From NCBI GenBank assembly GCA_002428965.1, contig DIYI01000012.1:595948-659947 (forward strand): 64,000 bases of DNA. The letters are read 5' to 3'. Below the pieces are notes generated by a model. That model did not search any database, was not told where the DNA came from, and saw only the letters and a program-made list of their open reading frames with translations. This document shows, one piece after another, positions 8,554-17,800 of this stretch. The DNA comes from Jejuia sp. UBA6058 (lineage in GTDB: Bacteria; Bacteroidota; Bacteroidia; Flavobacteriales; Flavobacteriaceae). Position 1 is the stretch's first letter; every line of letters starts with the position of its first letter. The position numbers and the translations under genes were made by a program.

Positions 8554-9060
8554 ATGAAAAGAGTAACCTTCCTTTTTCTATTACTTCCGTTTTTAGGAAT
8601 GAGTCAAAATATGAATAATGAAAAACTGCAAGATATTTATACTTCTGTAAGCGATTCTATAAATGGCGATTTAGGCAGATGGCAGTTTTTTATTAGAGAG
8701 ATTCCTATGATGTGTATAACAGATACTAATCATAATAGAATGCGTATTATCTCTCCAATAGTAGATTCCAATAATTTAACTGATGAATTGATAAAAGCAG
8801 CATTAATAGCTAATTTTCACACGGCTTTGGACGTAAAATATGCGGTTTCTGATGGCGTGCTATGGTCAGTTTTTCTTCACCCACTGAAAGAGCTTTCAGA
8901 ACACCAAGTAAAGGATGCCGTGAGTCAAGTATATTATGCCAATATTAATTTTGGCACTACATTTACTAGCACTTCATTGACGTTCCCAGGAAATTTGAAC
9001 AACTACCAAGAGGATTATCCAGCAAGAGATGAAAAGCTTAAAAAAATGAATAAAATTTAG
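8554..9060 (+). CDS. Exported hypothetical protein
   Basis: 168 residues. Signal peptide at 1-17 (KRVTFLFLLLPFLGMSQ). The mature part alternates helices and strands and has a Trp/Phe-rich stretch (LGRWQFFIREIPMMCIT); the overall layout (helix, five-strand sheet, helix) resembles small chaperone-like YbjN folds, but I cannot assign a family. It overlaps the convergent gene downstream by 4 bp at the 3' ends. Confidence 0.6.
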   Translation: MKRVTFLFLLLPFLGMSQNMNNEKLQDIYTSVSDSINGDLGRWQFFIREIPMMCITDTNHNRMRIISPIVDSNNLTDELIKAALIANFHTALDVKYAVSDGVLWSVFLHPLKELSEHQVKDAVSQVYYANINFGTTFTSTSLTFPGNLNNYQEDYPARDEKLKKMNKI

Positions 9061-9584
9061 ATTTTTTCCGTTGTAACCTCGTCGTCTGGTATATTAAGAT
9101 TTGTTTTAAAGTTAGGTAAAACCATATCCATCATTTGAGAATTTTTCAATTGTTTCGCTTCTAGAAAGTACCAGATTTTAGCTTCTTGATTATAAATACC
9201 TAAAAGAAAACTTTTTGATTTGATACGCATATCATTCATTTTCATTTGATTATAGTTTTCAACGTAACAGCGGTACTCGCCATTTTCTTTAATTATATCA
9301 GAAACATCTATAACTTCTGCCTTTTCAAAAACAAAACCTTGTGTTTTCATGGTTTCAAAAGTAGTTTTAATCAATTGTATACCATTTTCTTTACCACCCA
9401 TTACTTCGACTACTGAGGGGTAAGTGTGTTTTAGAACGGTTTCAAAATCCATCTTAAGTGTGGCTTCTGAAGTTATTTTTGCATCTCTAAGCGCCCATTC
9501 TTTTAGTTCTTCTGTAGATTGAGAAAAAGAAATGCTGCTAATAAAAATTAGCAGCATTGTTAATGTTGAAGTTATTTTATTCAT
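9057..9584 (-). CDS. Exported hypothetical protein, possibly NTF2/SnoaL-like
   Basis: 175 residues from MNKITSTL. A longer reading from ATG at 9602 exists, but the later ATG places a normal signal peptide (hydrophobic LTMLLIFISSISFSQ) at the N-terminus and overlaps the upstream SPFH gene by only 8 bp. The mature part begins with a helix and continues as a mixed alpha/beta domain (LKHTYPSVVEVMGGKENGIQ, then strands YRCYVENYN and KSFLLGIYN, and WYFLEAK). This order recalls NTF2/SnoaL-like folds; that is inference. Translational coupling to the SPFH gene is likely. Confidence 0.65.
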   Translation of the reverse strand: MNKITSTLTMLLIFISSISFSQSTEELKEWALRDAKITSEATLKMDFETVLKHTYPSVVEVMGGKENGIQLIKTTFETMKTQGFVFEKAEVIDVSDIIKENGEYRCYVENYNQMKMNDMRIKSKSFLLGIYNQEAKIWYFLEAKQLKNSQMMDMVLPNFKTNLNIPDDEVTTEKI

Positions 9585-10503
9585 CCTTGTTCTTTTTAGC
9601 ATTTTTCATTGCCTCACCAATGGCATTACTTGCCGTAAAACTAGCCACCATGTCGTTTAGCATGTTGCTTCCTGCTTGTGGTGCGTTTGGTAGCAAAATC
9701 AGATTACTATTGGTTTCTTCACCAAGGGATTGTAGCGTATCATAATGTTGTGTAACAACAATTAATGCAGATGCTTCTTGACTATTGATGCCAACACGAT
9801 TTAACACCTCTACAGACTCTTCTAAACCTCTTGCAATTTCGCGACGTTGGTCTGCAATACCTTGTCCTTGTAAACGCTTACTTTCAGCTTCAGCTTTTGC
9901 TTTTTCAACTATTAAAATACGTTGTGCATCACCTTCAAACTGTGCCGCAATTTTTTCACGTTCTGAAGCATTAATACGGTTCATGGCAGCTTTTACTTGC
10001 GAATCAGGGTCAATGTCTGTTACCAATGTTTTAATAATATCATAACCGTATTCGCTCATGTATTCTTGCAATTCACGCTTTACAGCAATGGCGATATCAT
10101 CTTTCTTCACAAACACATCATCTAGTTTCATTTTAGGGACTTCAGCACGCACCACATCAAAAACGAAAGACGTGATTTGATCATGAGGATATTCTAATTT
10201 ATAAAATGCGTCGTACACCTTATCACGAATCACTAAATATTGAACCGATACTTTAATCTTTACAAATACATCATCCAAAGTTTTGGTTTCAATTAGAACA
10301 TCTAATTGTTGAATTTTTAAACTTAATCGTCCCGCTATGCGATCTACTAACGGAATTTTCATTTGTAATCCCGACTGGCGAATACTTTGGTACCGGCCAA
10401 AACGCTCAATTACGGCCGCAGTTTGCTGTTTTACGATAAAAAAGGATGAGATTAGAATAATTAACCCCAAAACAATAAATGGGATGTAAATGAAATTCAT
10501 CAT
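9577..10503 (-). CDS. SPFH/Band 7 (stomatin-like) membrane protein
   Basis: 308 residues. One N-terminal membrane segment (about 4-24), then VKQQTAAVIERFGRYQ and the SPFH domain (25-200), with SVQYLVIRDKVYDAFYKL and the YGYDIIKTLVTDIDPD motif. Then comes a flotillin/stomatin-type helical region rich in Ala/Glu (QFEGDAQRILIVEKAKAEAESKRLQGQGIADQRREIARG). Such proteins form large rings or membrane-domain scaffolds, often working with membrane proteases; no NfeD-type partner is present here. It overlaps the small exported protein downstream, suggesting one transcript. Confidence 0.9.
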   Translation of the reverse strand: MMNFIYIPFIVLGLIILISSFFIVKQQTAAVIERFGRYQSIRQSGLQMKIPLVDRIAGRLSLKIQQLDVLIETKTLDDVFVKIKVSVQYLVIRDKVYDAFYKLEYPHDQITSFVFDVVRAEVPKMKLDDVFVKKDDIAIAVKRELQEYMSEYGYDIIKTLVTDIDPDSQVKAAMNRINASEREKIAAQFEGDAQRILIVEKAKAEAESKRLQGQGIADQRREIARGLEESVEVLNRVGINSQEASALIVVTQHYDTLQSLGEETNSNLILLPNAPQAGSNMLNDMVASFTASNAIGEAMKNAKKNKDE

Positions 10504-10550
10504 ATTCTTGATTTTTAATGGTTAGAAAATACAGGTATACTAATTTAAGC

Positions 10551-10558
10551 TATATTTG
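10551..10558 (+). promoter_or_regulatory. Possible -7 promoter box
   Basis: TATATTTG matches TAnnTTTG and ends 21 bp before the ATG at 10580. Its position inside the longer possible reading frame (TTG at 10556) argues that ATG 10580 is the real start of the next gene. Confidence 0.4.
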
Positions 10559-10579
10559 GGCAAGAAACCCCGAAATACT

Positions 10580-11263
10580 ATGAAAATTAACAGACCTTTA
10601 TTATTAGTAGCTTTCCTACTATGTTTTGTTACACTTAGCAACGCACAAAAAGGTAATTACCGCATTACCAATGGGTTTTCCGTATTTGGCGGTATTACAA
10701 AATTTAATATTGCTACAGACAATTTTATCACTTCTGAAGGCAATGGGTTCTTAGGTGGGGCCTCGGCAACTGTAGATATTCCTTTACGTTGGTATAATGT
10801 TAGTTTTGGTATGCAATTATCTGAAAATAACATTGATATTTTAGGAAGACCAACACAAAATAGTACAGAAGAGCAATTTATAAATTATAAGTTGTTTGCT
10901 GCGCAAGTAGCAATGCTCCTTCAAATAAAAGTAATACCAAATTATTTTACTATTGATTTGGGACCAATGCTACAATACAACGGAGAGTTGGAGTTAAAAG
11001 ATAAAGCTCAAGAAGCATTTTATATTAATAACTATGATAATTTGACGGCCGAGGCTATTACTCAGATTTCTCAATTTAATTTCAACGGTGCAATTGGTGC
11101 TTCCTTAGGCATTAAAAATTTTAAACTTAAGGCACAGTACATCTATGGCTTTACAAATATTTTGAATAAGTTAGAAAATCAAAATTTGGACACTTCTGGT
11201 GGAAACGCTCGTTTTAAAGGAAACCAGAGTATTTTGTTTTTAGGGGCTTCTATTTCGTTTTGA
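10580..11263 (+). CDS. Outer-membrane beta-barrel protein (PorT-like), hypothetical
   Basis: 228 residues from ATG 10580. Signal peptide 1-23 (hydrophobic core PLLLVAFLLCFVTL, cut after NAQ). The rest alternates short amphipathic strands (FSVFGGITKFNI, FLGGASATVDIPL, WYNVSFGMQLSE, YFTIDLGPMLQY, FNGAIGASLGI, FKLKAQYIYGF) and ends in an aromatic C-terminus (ILFLGASISF), as outer-membrane barrels do. About eight to ten strands fit. No specific function can be assigned. Confidence 0.7.
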   Translation: MKINRPLLLVAFLLCFVTLSNAQKGNYRITNGFSVFGGITKFNIATDNFITSEGNGFLGGASATVDIPLRWYNVSFGMQLSENNIDILGRPTQNSTEEQFINYKLFAAQVAMLLQIKVIPNYFTIDLGPMLQYNGELELKDKAQEAFYINNYDNLTAEAITQISQFNFNGAIGASLGIKNFKLKAQYIYGFTNILNKLENQNLDTSGGNARFKGNQSILFLGASISF

Positions 11264-11268
11264 TTTAT

Positions 11269-11451
11269 TTATACTTCGAAGATTAGAGCTAGGAATATGA
11301 CTAGTAAAATTATTCCAATTAATATATTATGGAATTGGTTTAGTTCTTTTTTGGAATTAAAATAATGACTTAATAGGGATGGGAGACCTTTATATGCGGA
11401 GTAGAAAAAGAATAAACTAACTGGTAGAGCTAATAGGATTACGTTCATCAT
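11269..11451 (-). CDS. Small two-helix membrane protein
   Basis: 60 residues, two hydrophobic segments (VILLALPVSLFFFYSAY and ILIGIILLVIFLALIFEV) joined by a basic loop. Its ATG directly abuts the stop of the SGNH hydrolase lipoprotein gene upstream, which supports it as a real co-transcribed gene. Function unknown. Confidence 0.6.
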   Translation of the reverse strand: MMNVILLALPVSLFFFYSAYKGLPSLLSHYFNSKKELNQFHNILIGIILLVIFLALIFEV

Positions 11452-12414
11452 TTATTGATGATTTTGAATTTCGGCAATTACTAAATCCAGTTCCTTTACC
11501 CTTTTAATTGTAGTTTGAACATCATCCGAATGTACAGTATCTTTTCGAATGTAGCCCACATAATCCAACCAGCCTTTAGATCGTATTTTACGTCTTTTAG
11601 ATGAAAGTATAAACAGAGAATCACTTTTTAGTTTTTCTATTTCTGAAACGGGACTTCCAATAGAAATATTTGGATAGATATCGGCCAATATTTTTTTAGC
11701 CATATAGAAATGACCAACTTCATTTGGATGAACCGCATCTGTAATAAATGTGCTATCTGGTTTTAAGGTTTTTAATGCAATAAGTTGTTTGGTTAAATAG
11801 CCGTTAAGATCAATAACTTTATTGGCATAAAGGGAGTTTAACCACGCGGTATAGTCCATAAGTACGCCGCCATAGTTATAATATGGATGTTGATAAGATT
11901 GCGGTTCGTTTTCGAGAGCAATTCTTTCTTTAATAGGGTCAGGGTCAAAAGGGGTTGGTGTTAAAAGTATAAGTTCCGCACCAGTAGCTTCTACCTTCCT
12001 AATAAGCTTTAAAATACCTTTTTGATAGTTGTCAAATCGTGTGCTGTCCTTTTTAGAAAAGATACCATCATTCATACCGTAACAGGCCAATACTAAGTCT
12101 GGTTTTGTAAGCTCAAGCGCTTTATCAAGTCTAGAGTGCACGCAAGGTCTAGAAAAAGGATGATTAGCTTCAGAATCGCCCGAAACAGTTTCGCTGGAGA
12201 GGCCTATGCTGATGATGTTTAATGTTTTCTTTGGGTAGTTTTTCCGTAGATAATACTCCAAAAAATCGACATATTTACCGTTTTGGGTAATGCTATTTCC
12301 TAATATTAATACCTTCTTATTGTGAAGTGGAAGCTTGGGCTTTTCATTTTCGGTTTTACATGAAAACAGTATTGTTAATACTGTGGTTAAAAGAAGATAT
12401 TTAAGGCATTTCAT
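11452..12414 (-). CDS. SGNH/GDSL hydrolase lipoprotein
   Basis: 320 residues. Lipoprotein signal peptide with lipobox LFSC (Cys 19). SGNH blocks are in order: block I KKVLILGNSITQ, with Ser taking the GDS place (GNS); block II Gly in ISIGLSSETVSG; block III ACYGMNDG; block V DAVHPNEVGH with the Asp-x-x-His pair. The family hydrolyses esters on lipids or acetylated carbohydrates. Membrane-anchored location suggests action in the periplasm or on the outer surface. A small membrane protein gene follows directly. Confidence 0.85.
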   Translation of the reverse strand: MKCLKYLLLTTVLTILFSCKTENEKPKLPLHNKKVLILGNSITQNGKYVDFLEYYLRKNYPKKTLNIISIGLSSETVSGDSEANHPFSRPCVHSRLDKALELTKPDLVLACYGMNDGIFSKKDSTRFDNYQKGILKLIRKVEATGAELILLTPTPFDPDPIKERIALENEPQSYQHPYYNYGGVLMDYTAWLNSLYANKVIDLNGYLTKQLIALKTLKPDSTFITDAVHPNEVGHFYMAKKILADIYPNISIGSPVSEIEKLKSDSLFILSSKRRKIRSKGWLDYVGYIRKDTVHSDDVQTTIKRVKELDLVIAEIQNHQ

Positions 12415-12461
12415 ATGTTAATTAATTAAAAGACATTACTATTGCAATATACATTAAAGCC

Positions 12462-12998
12462 ATGAACTTTAAATTTCGAAAAGCAACGCTTCAAGATGAA
12501 GATACGCTTAACGATTTGATTCAAAAATCAGCAAGGGCAATTAATATATCCTTTTATGCTGATAGAGAAGTAGAGGCAGCTTTAGGTTCTGCTTGGGTGG
12601 TAGATAAACAATTGATTTTAGACAACACTTACTGGATTGTTGAGAATTCTAAAGGTTTAGTAATAGGGTGTGGCGGTTGGAGCAAACGCAAATTACTTTT
12701 TGGCAAAAGTGATACAGTACACATCTCTGGAACAGAATTAAACCCTGAAAAAGATGCTGCTCGAATAAGAGCGTTTTTTGTACATCCGGACTACAAAAGA
12801 CAGGGTATTGGAAGTATGCTTTTGGAAAAGAGTGAAGCTGAAGCTAAGACCTCAGGGTTTGCGTCAATAGAGTTAGTAGCTACACTAAGTGGAGAAAAGC
12901 TATATGCTTCAAAAGGTTATTGTGTTAAGAAACGTTATGAGGTTGAGGTGGCCAACGGGATTTCTAATAAGGTTATCTCTATGTTCAAAGAGTTATAA
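12462..12998 (+). CDS. GNAT family N-acetyltransferase
   Basis: 178 residues. The acetyl-CoA binding motif A is clear: RIRAFFVHPDYKRQGIGSMLLEKSE, with the Q/R-x-x-G-x-G/A phosphate loop in QGIGSM. It is followed by FASIELVATLSGEKLYASKGYCVKKRYEVEV, the usual beta5-alpha4-beta6 part. The substrate is unknown. The 3' end overlaps convergent gltX by 6 bp. Confidence 0.9.
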   Translation: MNFKFRKATLQDEDTLNDLIQKSARAINISFYADREVEAALGSAWVVDKQLILDNTYWIVENSKGLVIGCGGWSKRKLLFGKSDTVHISGTELNPEKDAARIRAFFVHPDYKRQGIGSMLLEKSEAEAKTSGFASIELVATLSGEKLYASKGYCVKKRYEVEVANGISNKVISMFKEL

Positions 12999-14504
12999 TA
13001 TTGAAATAACTTTGTTTGTTCTGTTTAAAGTTTCCCCCTTCCCAATCATATACATAATATCAAACACATCAGGTCCTTGTAACGCGCCAACCAGAGCTAA
13101 ACGCAGTGGCATCATAACCTTTCCAAAACCAATCTCGTTCGATGTAATCCAGCCTTTTATTTCTGTTTGAAGAGTTTCAACTGAGAAATCTTCAACACCC
13201 TCAATAATGGAAGCAACTTGCTCTAAAATGGCTTTTGTACCTTCTTTAAATGCTTTTTTAGTAGCTTTCTCGTCATATTCAGTCGGTGCAGTAAAGAAGA
13301 AATGACTTAAATCCCAAAAGTCTGATACAAATGTTGCGCGCTCTTTGATTATAGTGACTACCATTTCAATATAGTTTACATCAATATGCGATAATTCAGG
13401 TTGAGAATTTTTGAAGCTTTCTGCTAAACTCAAATTATCTTGTTCCTGCATGTAATGATGATTAAACCACTTTGTTTTATCAGGATCAAAACGAGCACCT
13501 GATTTGTTAACCCGTTCTAAATCGAAATCACTAATAAGCTCATTTAAACTGAAAATTTCTTGTTCTGTACCAGGATTCCAACCCAAGAAAGCTAAGAAAT
13601 TCACCATAGCTTCTGGAAAATACCCATCTTCTTTATATCCTCTTGAAACATCACCAGTTTTTGGGTCGGTCCATTCCAAAGGAAATACTGGGAACCCTAA
13701 TTTATCTCCATCACGCTTGCTTAATTTACCTTTTCCAGTAGGTTTTAAAATCAATGGTAAATGGGCAAATTCTGGGGCTTCCCAACCAAATGCTTGGTAT
13801 AACTGATAATGCAAAGCCAGAGAAGGTAACCATTCTTCACCACGAATTACATGAGAGATTTCCATTAAATGATCATCCACAATGTTAGCTAAATGGTATG
13901 TTGGCATGCCGTCACTTTTAAACAAGACTTTGTCATCTAAAATATTGGTGTCTATTTTAATATCACCACGGATAATATCTTTCAAATACAATGTTTCATC
14001 TTGTGGCGACTTAAAACGAATCACATAGTCTTCGCCAGCATCTAACTTCGCTTTAACTTCTGTTTCAGAAAGGGACAAGGAATTTTTCAGCTTCAATCGG
14101 TTATGCCAATTGTAAATAAAGGTTTTACCATTCGCTTCGTGGTCTTTTCTATGAGAATCCAGTTCTTCTGAAGTGTCAAAAGCATAGTAGGCACTACCAG
14201 AAGCAACTAATTCATCGGCGTATTTTTTGTAGATAGTTTTACGTTCGCTTTGTCTGTACGGACCATAGTTTCCTGGATTCACAGGGCTTTCATCGGCAGG
14301 CATACCACACCAATTTAGTGCGTCAATAATATATTGTTCTGCGCCCTCAACATATCTGTTTTGGTCGGTATCCTCAATGCGCAAAATAAAAGTACCATTG
14401 TGTTTTTTGGCAAAGAGATAATTAAACAATGCAGTGCGAACACCACCTATATGCAAAGGTCCTGTAGGACTTGGTGCAAAACGCACACGAACGTTTTTGG
14501 TCAT
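12993..14504 (-). CDS. gltX: Glutamyl-tRNA synthetase
   Basis: 503 residues, normal length for bacterial GluRS. Class I signatures: HIGG in PSPTGPLHIGGVRTALFNY (residues 18-21) and KLSKR (in GKGKLSKRDGDKLGFPV) as the KMSKS loop. The ILRIEDTDQNRY motif is standard. It charges tRNA-Glu, and its product also feeds tetrapyrrole synthesis where the C5 pathway is used. Transcribed from a well-formed promoter (TTG, 19 bp, TATCTTTG) just upstream. Confidence 0.97.
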   Translation of the reverse strand: MTKNVRVRFAPSPTGPLHIGGVRTALFNYLFAKKHNGTFILRIEDTDQNRYVEGAEQYIIDALNWCGMPADESPVNPGNYGPYRQSERKTIYKKYADELVASGSAYYAFDTSEELDSHRKDHEANGKTFIYNWHNRLKLKNSLSLSETEVKAKLDAGEDYVIRFKSPQDETLYLKDIIRGDIKIDTNILDDKVLFKSDGMPTYHLANIVDDHLMEISHVIRGEEWLPSLALHYQLYQAFGWEAPEFAHLPLILKPTGKGKLSKRDGDKLGFPVFPLEWTDPKTGDVSRGYKEDGYFPEAMVNFLAFLGWNPGTEQEIFSLNELISDFDLERVNKSGARFDPDKTKWFNHHYMQEQDNLSLAESFKNSQPELSHIDVNYIEMVVTIIKERATFVSDFWDLSHFFFTAPTEYDEKATKKAFKEGTKAILEQVASIIEGVEDFSVETLQTEIKGWITSNEIGFGKVMMPLRLALVGALQGPDVFDIMYMIGKGETLNRTNKVISIL

Positions 14505-14530
14505 GTTTATGATATGATTTTTAAGTAGAG

Positions 14531-14560
14531 CAAAGATATGGGAGTACGTTATAAAGACAA
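14531..14560 (-). promoter_or_regulatory. Promoter of gltX (both boxes)
   Basis: On the minus strand a TTG (14560-14558) is followed by a 19-bp spacer and TATCTTTG (14538-14531). This matches the Bacteroidota vegetative promoter TTG-N17-23-TAnnTTTG. The ATG lies 26 bp beyond the -7 box. Confidence 0.6.
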
Positions 14561-14650
14561 AGTTTGGTATAAAGAAGTTTACTGACTATATTATCATAGC
14601 TAAAAAGTATGCTTGAGGGTTCCAAAGATTTTTAGAGAAGGAGTGCCGCT

Positions 14651-14666
14651 CCCCTCCTTGGAGGGG
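14651..14666. repeat. GC-rich palindrome CCCCTCC-TT-GGAGGGG
   Basis: Perfect 7-bp inverted repeat with a 2-nt loop, followed by a G-rich stretch (TTAGGGGTGGGTT). It stands out from the AT-rich surroundings and abuts copy A of the dispersed element. It resembles G-rich interspersed repeats I associate with flavobacterial intergenic DNA. Confidence 0.55.
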
Positions 14667-14679
14667 TTAGGGGTGGGTT

Positions 14680-14772
14680 GCGCTAGGGATTGTAGAGGAA
14701 AGCCCACAGCCCGACGAAGGAGGTGCGAGGACTTGTAACGGAAAGCCCGACCCCTTGTGGGTAGCGCCCAAA
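14680..14772 (+). repeat. Dispersed element, copy A (93 bp)
   Basis: Left end GCGCTAGGGATTG, right end GGAAAGCCCGACCCC ... GGGTAGCGCCCAAA. Same ends as copies at 28660 and 46088, with an unrelated middle. Its terminal stem GCGCTA/TAGCGC differs from the GCGTTA/TAACGC of the other copies on both sides, so pairing is kept. Confidence 0.75.
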
Positions 14773-14866
14773 TAATGCATATTAGCATGCTTTTAACTAC
14801 TGGTAGCAAATAAAATCGTAGTTTAGTGTTTTAAAGCCTTAAAATCATTGTGTTTATCCCCAAATC

Positions 14867-17800
14867 ATGGATAATTTTAAGAACATACAGCAAAAATTAG
14901 AACGGTTTATAAAGCGATACCATACCAACGAATTGTTGAAAGGCGGTATTTTGTTTTTTGCCATTGGCTTGCTGTATTTTCTATTTACCCTTTTGATTGA
15001 GCATTTTTTATGGTTGAATATTACCTTGCGCACCATCTTGTTTTGGTTGTTTATTGCTGTGGAATTGGGCTTGTTGGTGAAGTTTGTTGCTATTCCTTTG
15101 GCAAAATTATTCAAGCTAAAAAAAGGGATTGATTACGAAAAGGCTGCAAAAATTATAGGTACACATTTTCCTGAAGTGGATGACAAGTTGCTCAATGTTA
15201 TTCAACTTAAGGAGAGCAATCAGGAATCGGAATTATTATTGGCGAGCATAGAGCAGAAGTCCGTAGAGTTGAATCCTATCCCGTTTAAGTTAGCCGTTAA
15301 TTTTAAACAAAACCTATCTTATTTAAAATATGCCCTTATTCCATTGATAATTGTTTTGTTGGTTTATGCAACTGGAAATTTCAATTGGTTTAGTGACAGC
15401 TACAAAAGGGTAGTGGATTATAAAACAGCTTACGAACCGCCAGCGCCTTTTCAGTTTTTTGTAGTGAATGATGAACTAAAAGCTATTGAAGGAAAGGATT
15501 TTAAATTATTGGTGAAAACTGCTGGTGAGGTGGCTCCCGAGAATGCCCAAATTACTTATAATGACGAAACATACTTTTTACAACAAACTGGTATTGGTGA
15601 ATTTGAATATGTGTTTTCGCAATTGCAAAACCCTATAACATTTAGCTTGTCTGCTAATGAAGTACACTCTAAACCTTATGAATTAGATATTGTTGAGGTA
15701 CCATCCCTTTTGAGTTTTAATATGGTTTTGGATTATCCTAACCATACTAAAAAAAGAAACGAAACCTTAAAAAGCACAGGAAATGCTGTAGTTCCTGAGG
15801 GGACAAAAATCACATGGCAGCTAAAGACAAAATCTACAGATGAGGTCTTCCTTTATGCGAATGATACTATTGGATTTAATTCGGATAAAGCGGGAATTTT
15901 TGAAGCTTCAAAAAACTTGTATAGAAATTATGATTATACGTTGAGCACAAGCAATAAAAATCTAAAGGATTACGAGAATTTATCATTTTCAATCGATGTG
16001 ATAAAGGATGAATACCCCGAGATGAATGTTCAGATGAAAGTAGATAGTTTGGATTTGCAGTCACTGTATTTCTATGGACAAGTAAGTGACGATTATGGGT
16101 TGAGCAAATTACAATTAGTGTATTATCCGTCTGATAATGAATCTAATAAGCAAATTAAAGCGATACCGATTACGTCTTCAAACGTTCAGGATTTTATTTC
16201 AGCTTTTCCTGATAATTTAGAAATACAAGCGGGAATTCCGTATCAACTATACTTTCAAGTATTTGATAATGATAGGGTTAACCGTTCTAAAAACAAAAAG
16301 AGCTCGGTGTTTAGTTATCGTAAGCGCACCTTAGAGGAAGAAAAAGAAAAGCAATTGCAAGAACAAGGAGAAACGATTAAAGACCTGAACAAATCGCTCA
16401 AAAAGTTTGAAGAACAAGAAAAGCGTTTGGACGAGCTTACTAAAACTGGAAAGGAAAGAACACAATTAAACTTTAACGACAAAAAGAAGTTAGCATCATT
16501 TTTTAAACGTCAGAAACAGCAAGATGAAATGATGAAAAACTTTAATAAGAAGTTAAAAGATAATCTGGAGGAATTTCAAAAGGATGAGCAGAAAGATGAT
16601 CCGTTTAAGGAAGATTTAAAAAAGCGTTTAGACGAAAATGAAGAACAACTTAAGAAAAACGAAAAGCTTTTAGAAGAATTGGAAAAACTTCAGGAGAAAA
16701 TCAATAACGAAGAGTTGATTAAGAAGTTAGAGGAAGTTGCGAAGCAAAATAAAAACAAGAAGCGAAGTTTAGAACAGTTGTTGGAGTTGACGAAACGTTT
16801 TTATGTTGAGAAGAAATTGGAGAAACTTGCCGATGATTTAAACCAATTAGCAAAAGAGCAAGATGAATTATCTAAAGCTTCAGAGGAAGAAAATACCAAA
16901 GAAAAGCAGGATGCTGTAAATAAGAAGTTTCAAGACTATAAAAAGCAAATGGAGGAACTTCAAAAGGAAAGTAAAGCCCTAAAAAAACCAATTGACATTC
17001 CGCGTGATAAGTTGGACGAAAAGGAAGTTGAAAACGAGCAACAAAATGCTTCGGAAGAATTAGAGAAAAAAGAAAATCAAGAGTCTCAAGAGAATTCCCA
17101 AGAGGGTAATCTGCTACAGGAAGAGAATCAAGATAGCCAGCAACAGCAACAAAGTCTTCAAAATGCGCAACAGAGTCAGAAGAAAGCGGCTCAAAAGATG
17201 AAACAGATGAGCCAGAGCATGCAAAGTTCTATGCAATCGATGAGCGGTGAGCAAATGCAAGAAGATATTGAAATGCTACGTCAGATTTTGGATAATCTGG
17301 TATTGTTTTCATTCGATGAAGAGGCGCTGATGGATCAATTCAAATCCATTGATGTTAACCATAACAAATACGCTAGCTATTTAAAGAAACAGAGCTACTT
17401 GAAGGAGCACTTTGAGCATATTGATGATAGTTTGTTCGCCTTATCGTTGCGACAACCAAAAATGTCTGAAGATATCAATAAGGAAATTTCTGAAGTATAT
17501 TTTAATATAGATAAGGCTTTGGAACGACTTGCAGAAAGTCAATTATATCAGGGTGTATCTAGCCAACAATTTGCCGTTACTGCTACCAATAATTTGGCGG
17601 ATATGCTTAGCGACATTTTAGATAATATGCAAGAGAATATGAGCATGTCTATGGGTAAGGGCGGTCAAGGTGATATGCAACTGCCTGATATTATTATGAG
17701 TCAGGAGCAGCTCAACCAAATGATGCAACAAGGCATGAAGAAAGGTGAGCAAGGTCAGCCTAAGGAAGGTGAAGGGCAACAACAAAAAGGTAAAGGCGAG

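Larger units (their letters stand above)
14505..14866. other. Divergent intergenic region of 362 bp with repeats
   Basis: Spacer between gltX and the DUF4175 gene. It contains the gltX promoter, a GC-rich palindrome and one copy of the dispersed element described below. The 69-codon minus-strand frame here lies over these repeats and is not a credible gene. Confidence 0.7.

Noticed and set aside
12993..12998. Possible frameshift or misassembly where the GNAT and gltX ends overlap
   Set aside because: Convergent genes overlapping by a few bases at their stop codons are common; both proteins are complete.
14600..14809. 69-codon minus-strand reading frame in the gltX/DUF4175 gap
   Set aside because: It lies across a GC-rich palindrome and dispersed-element copy A, has no recognisable domain, and its composition is that of the repeats.
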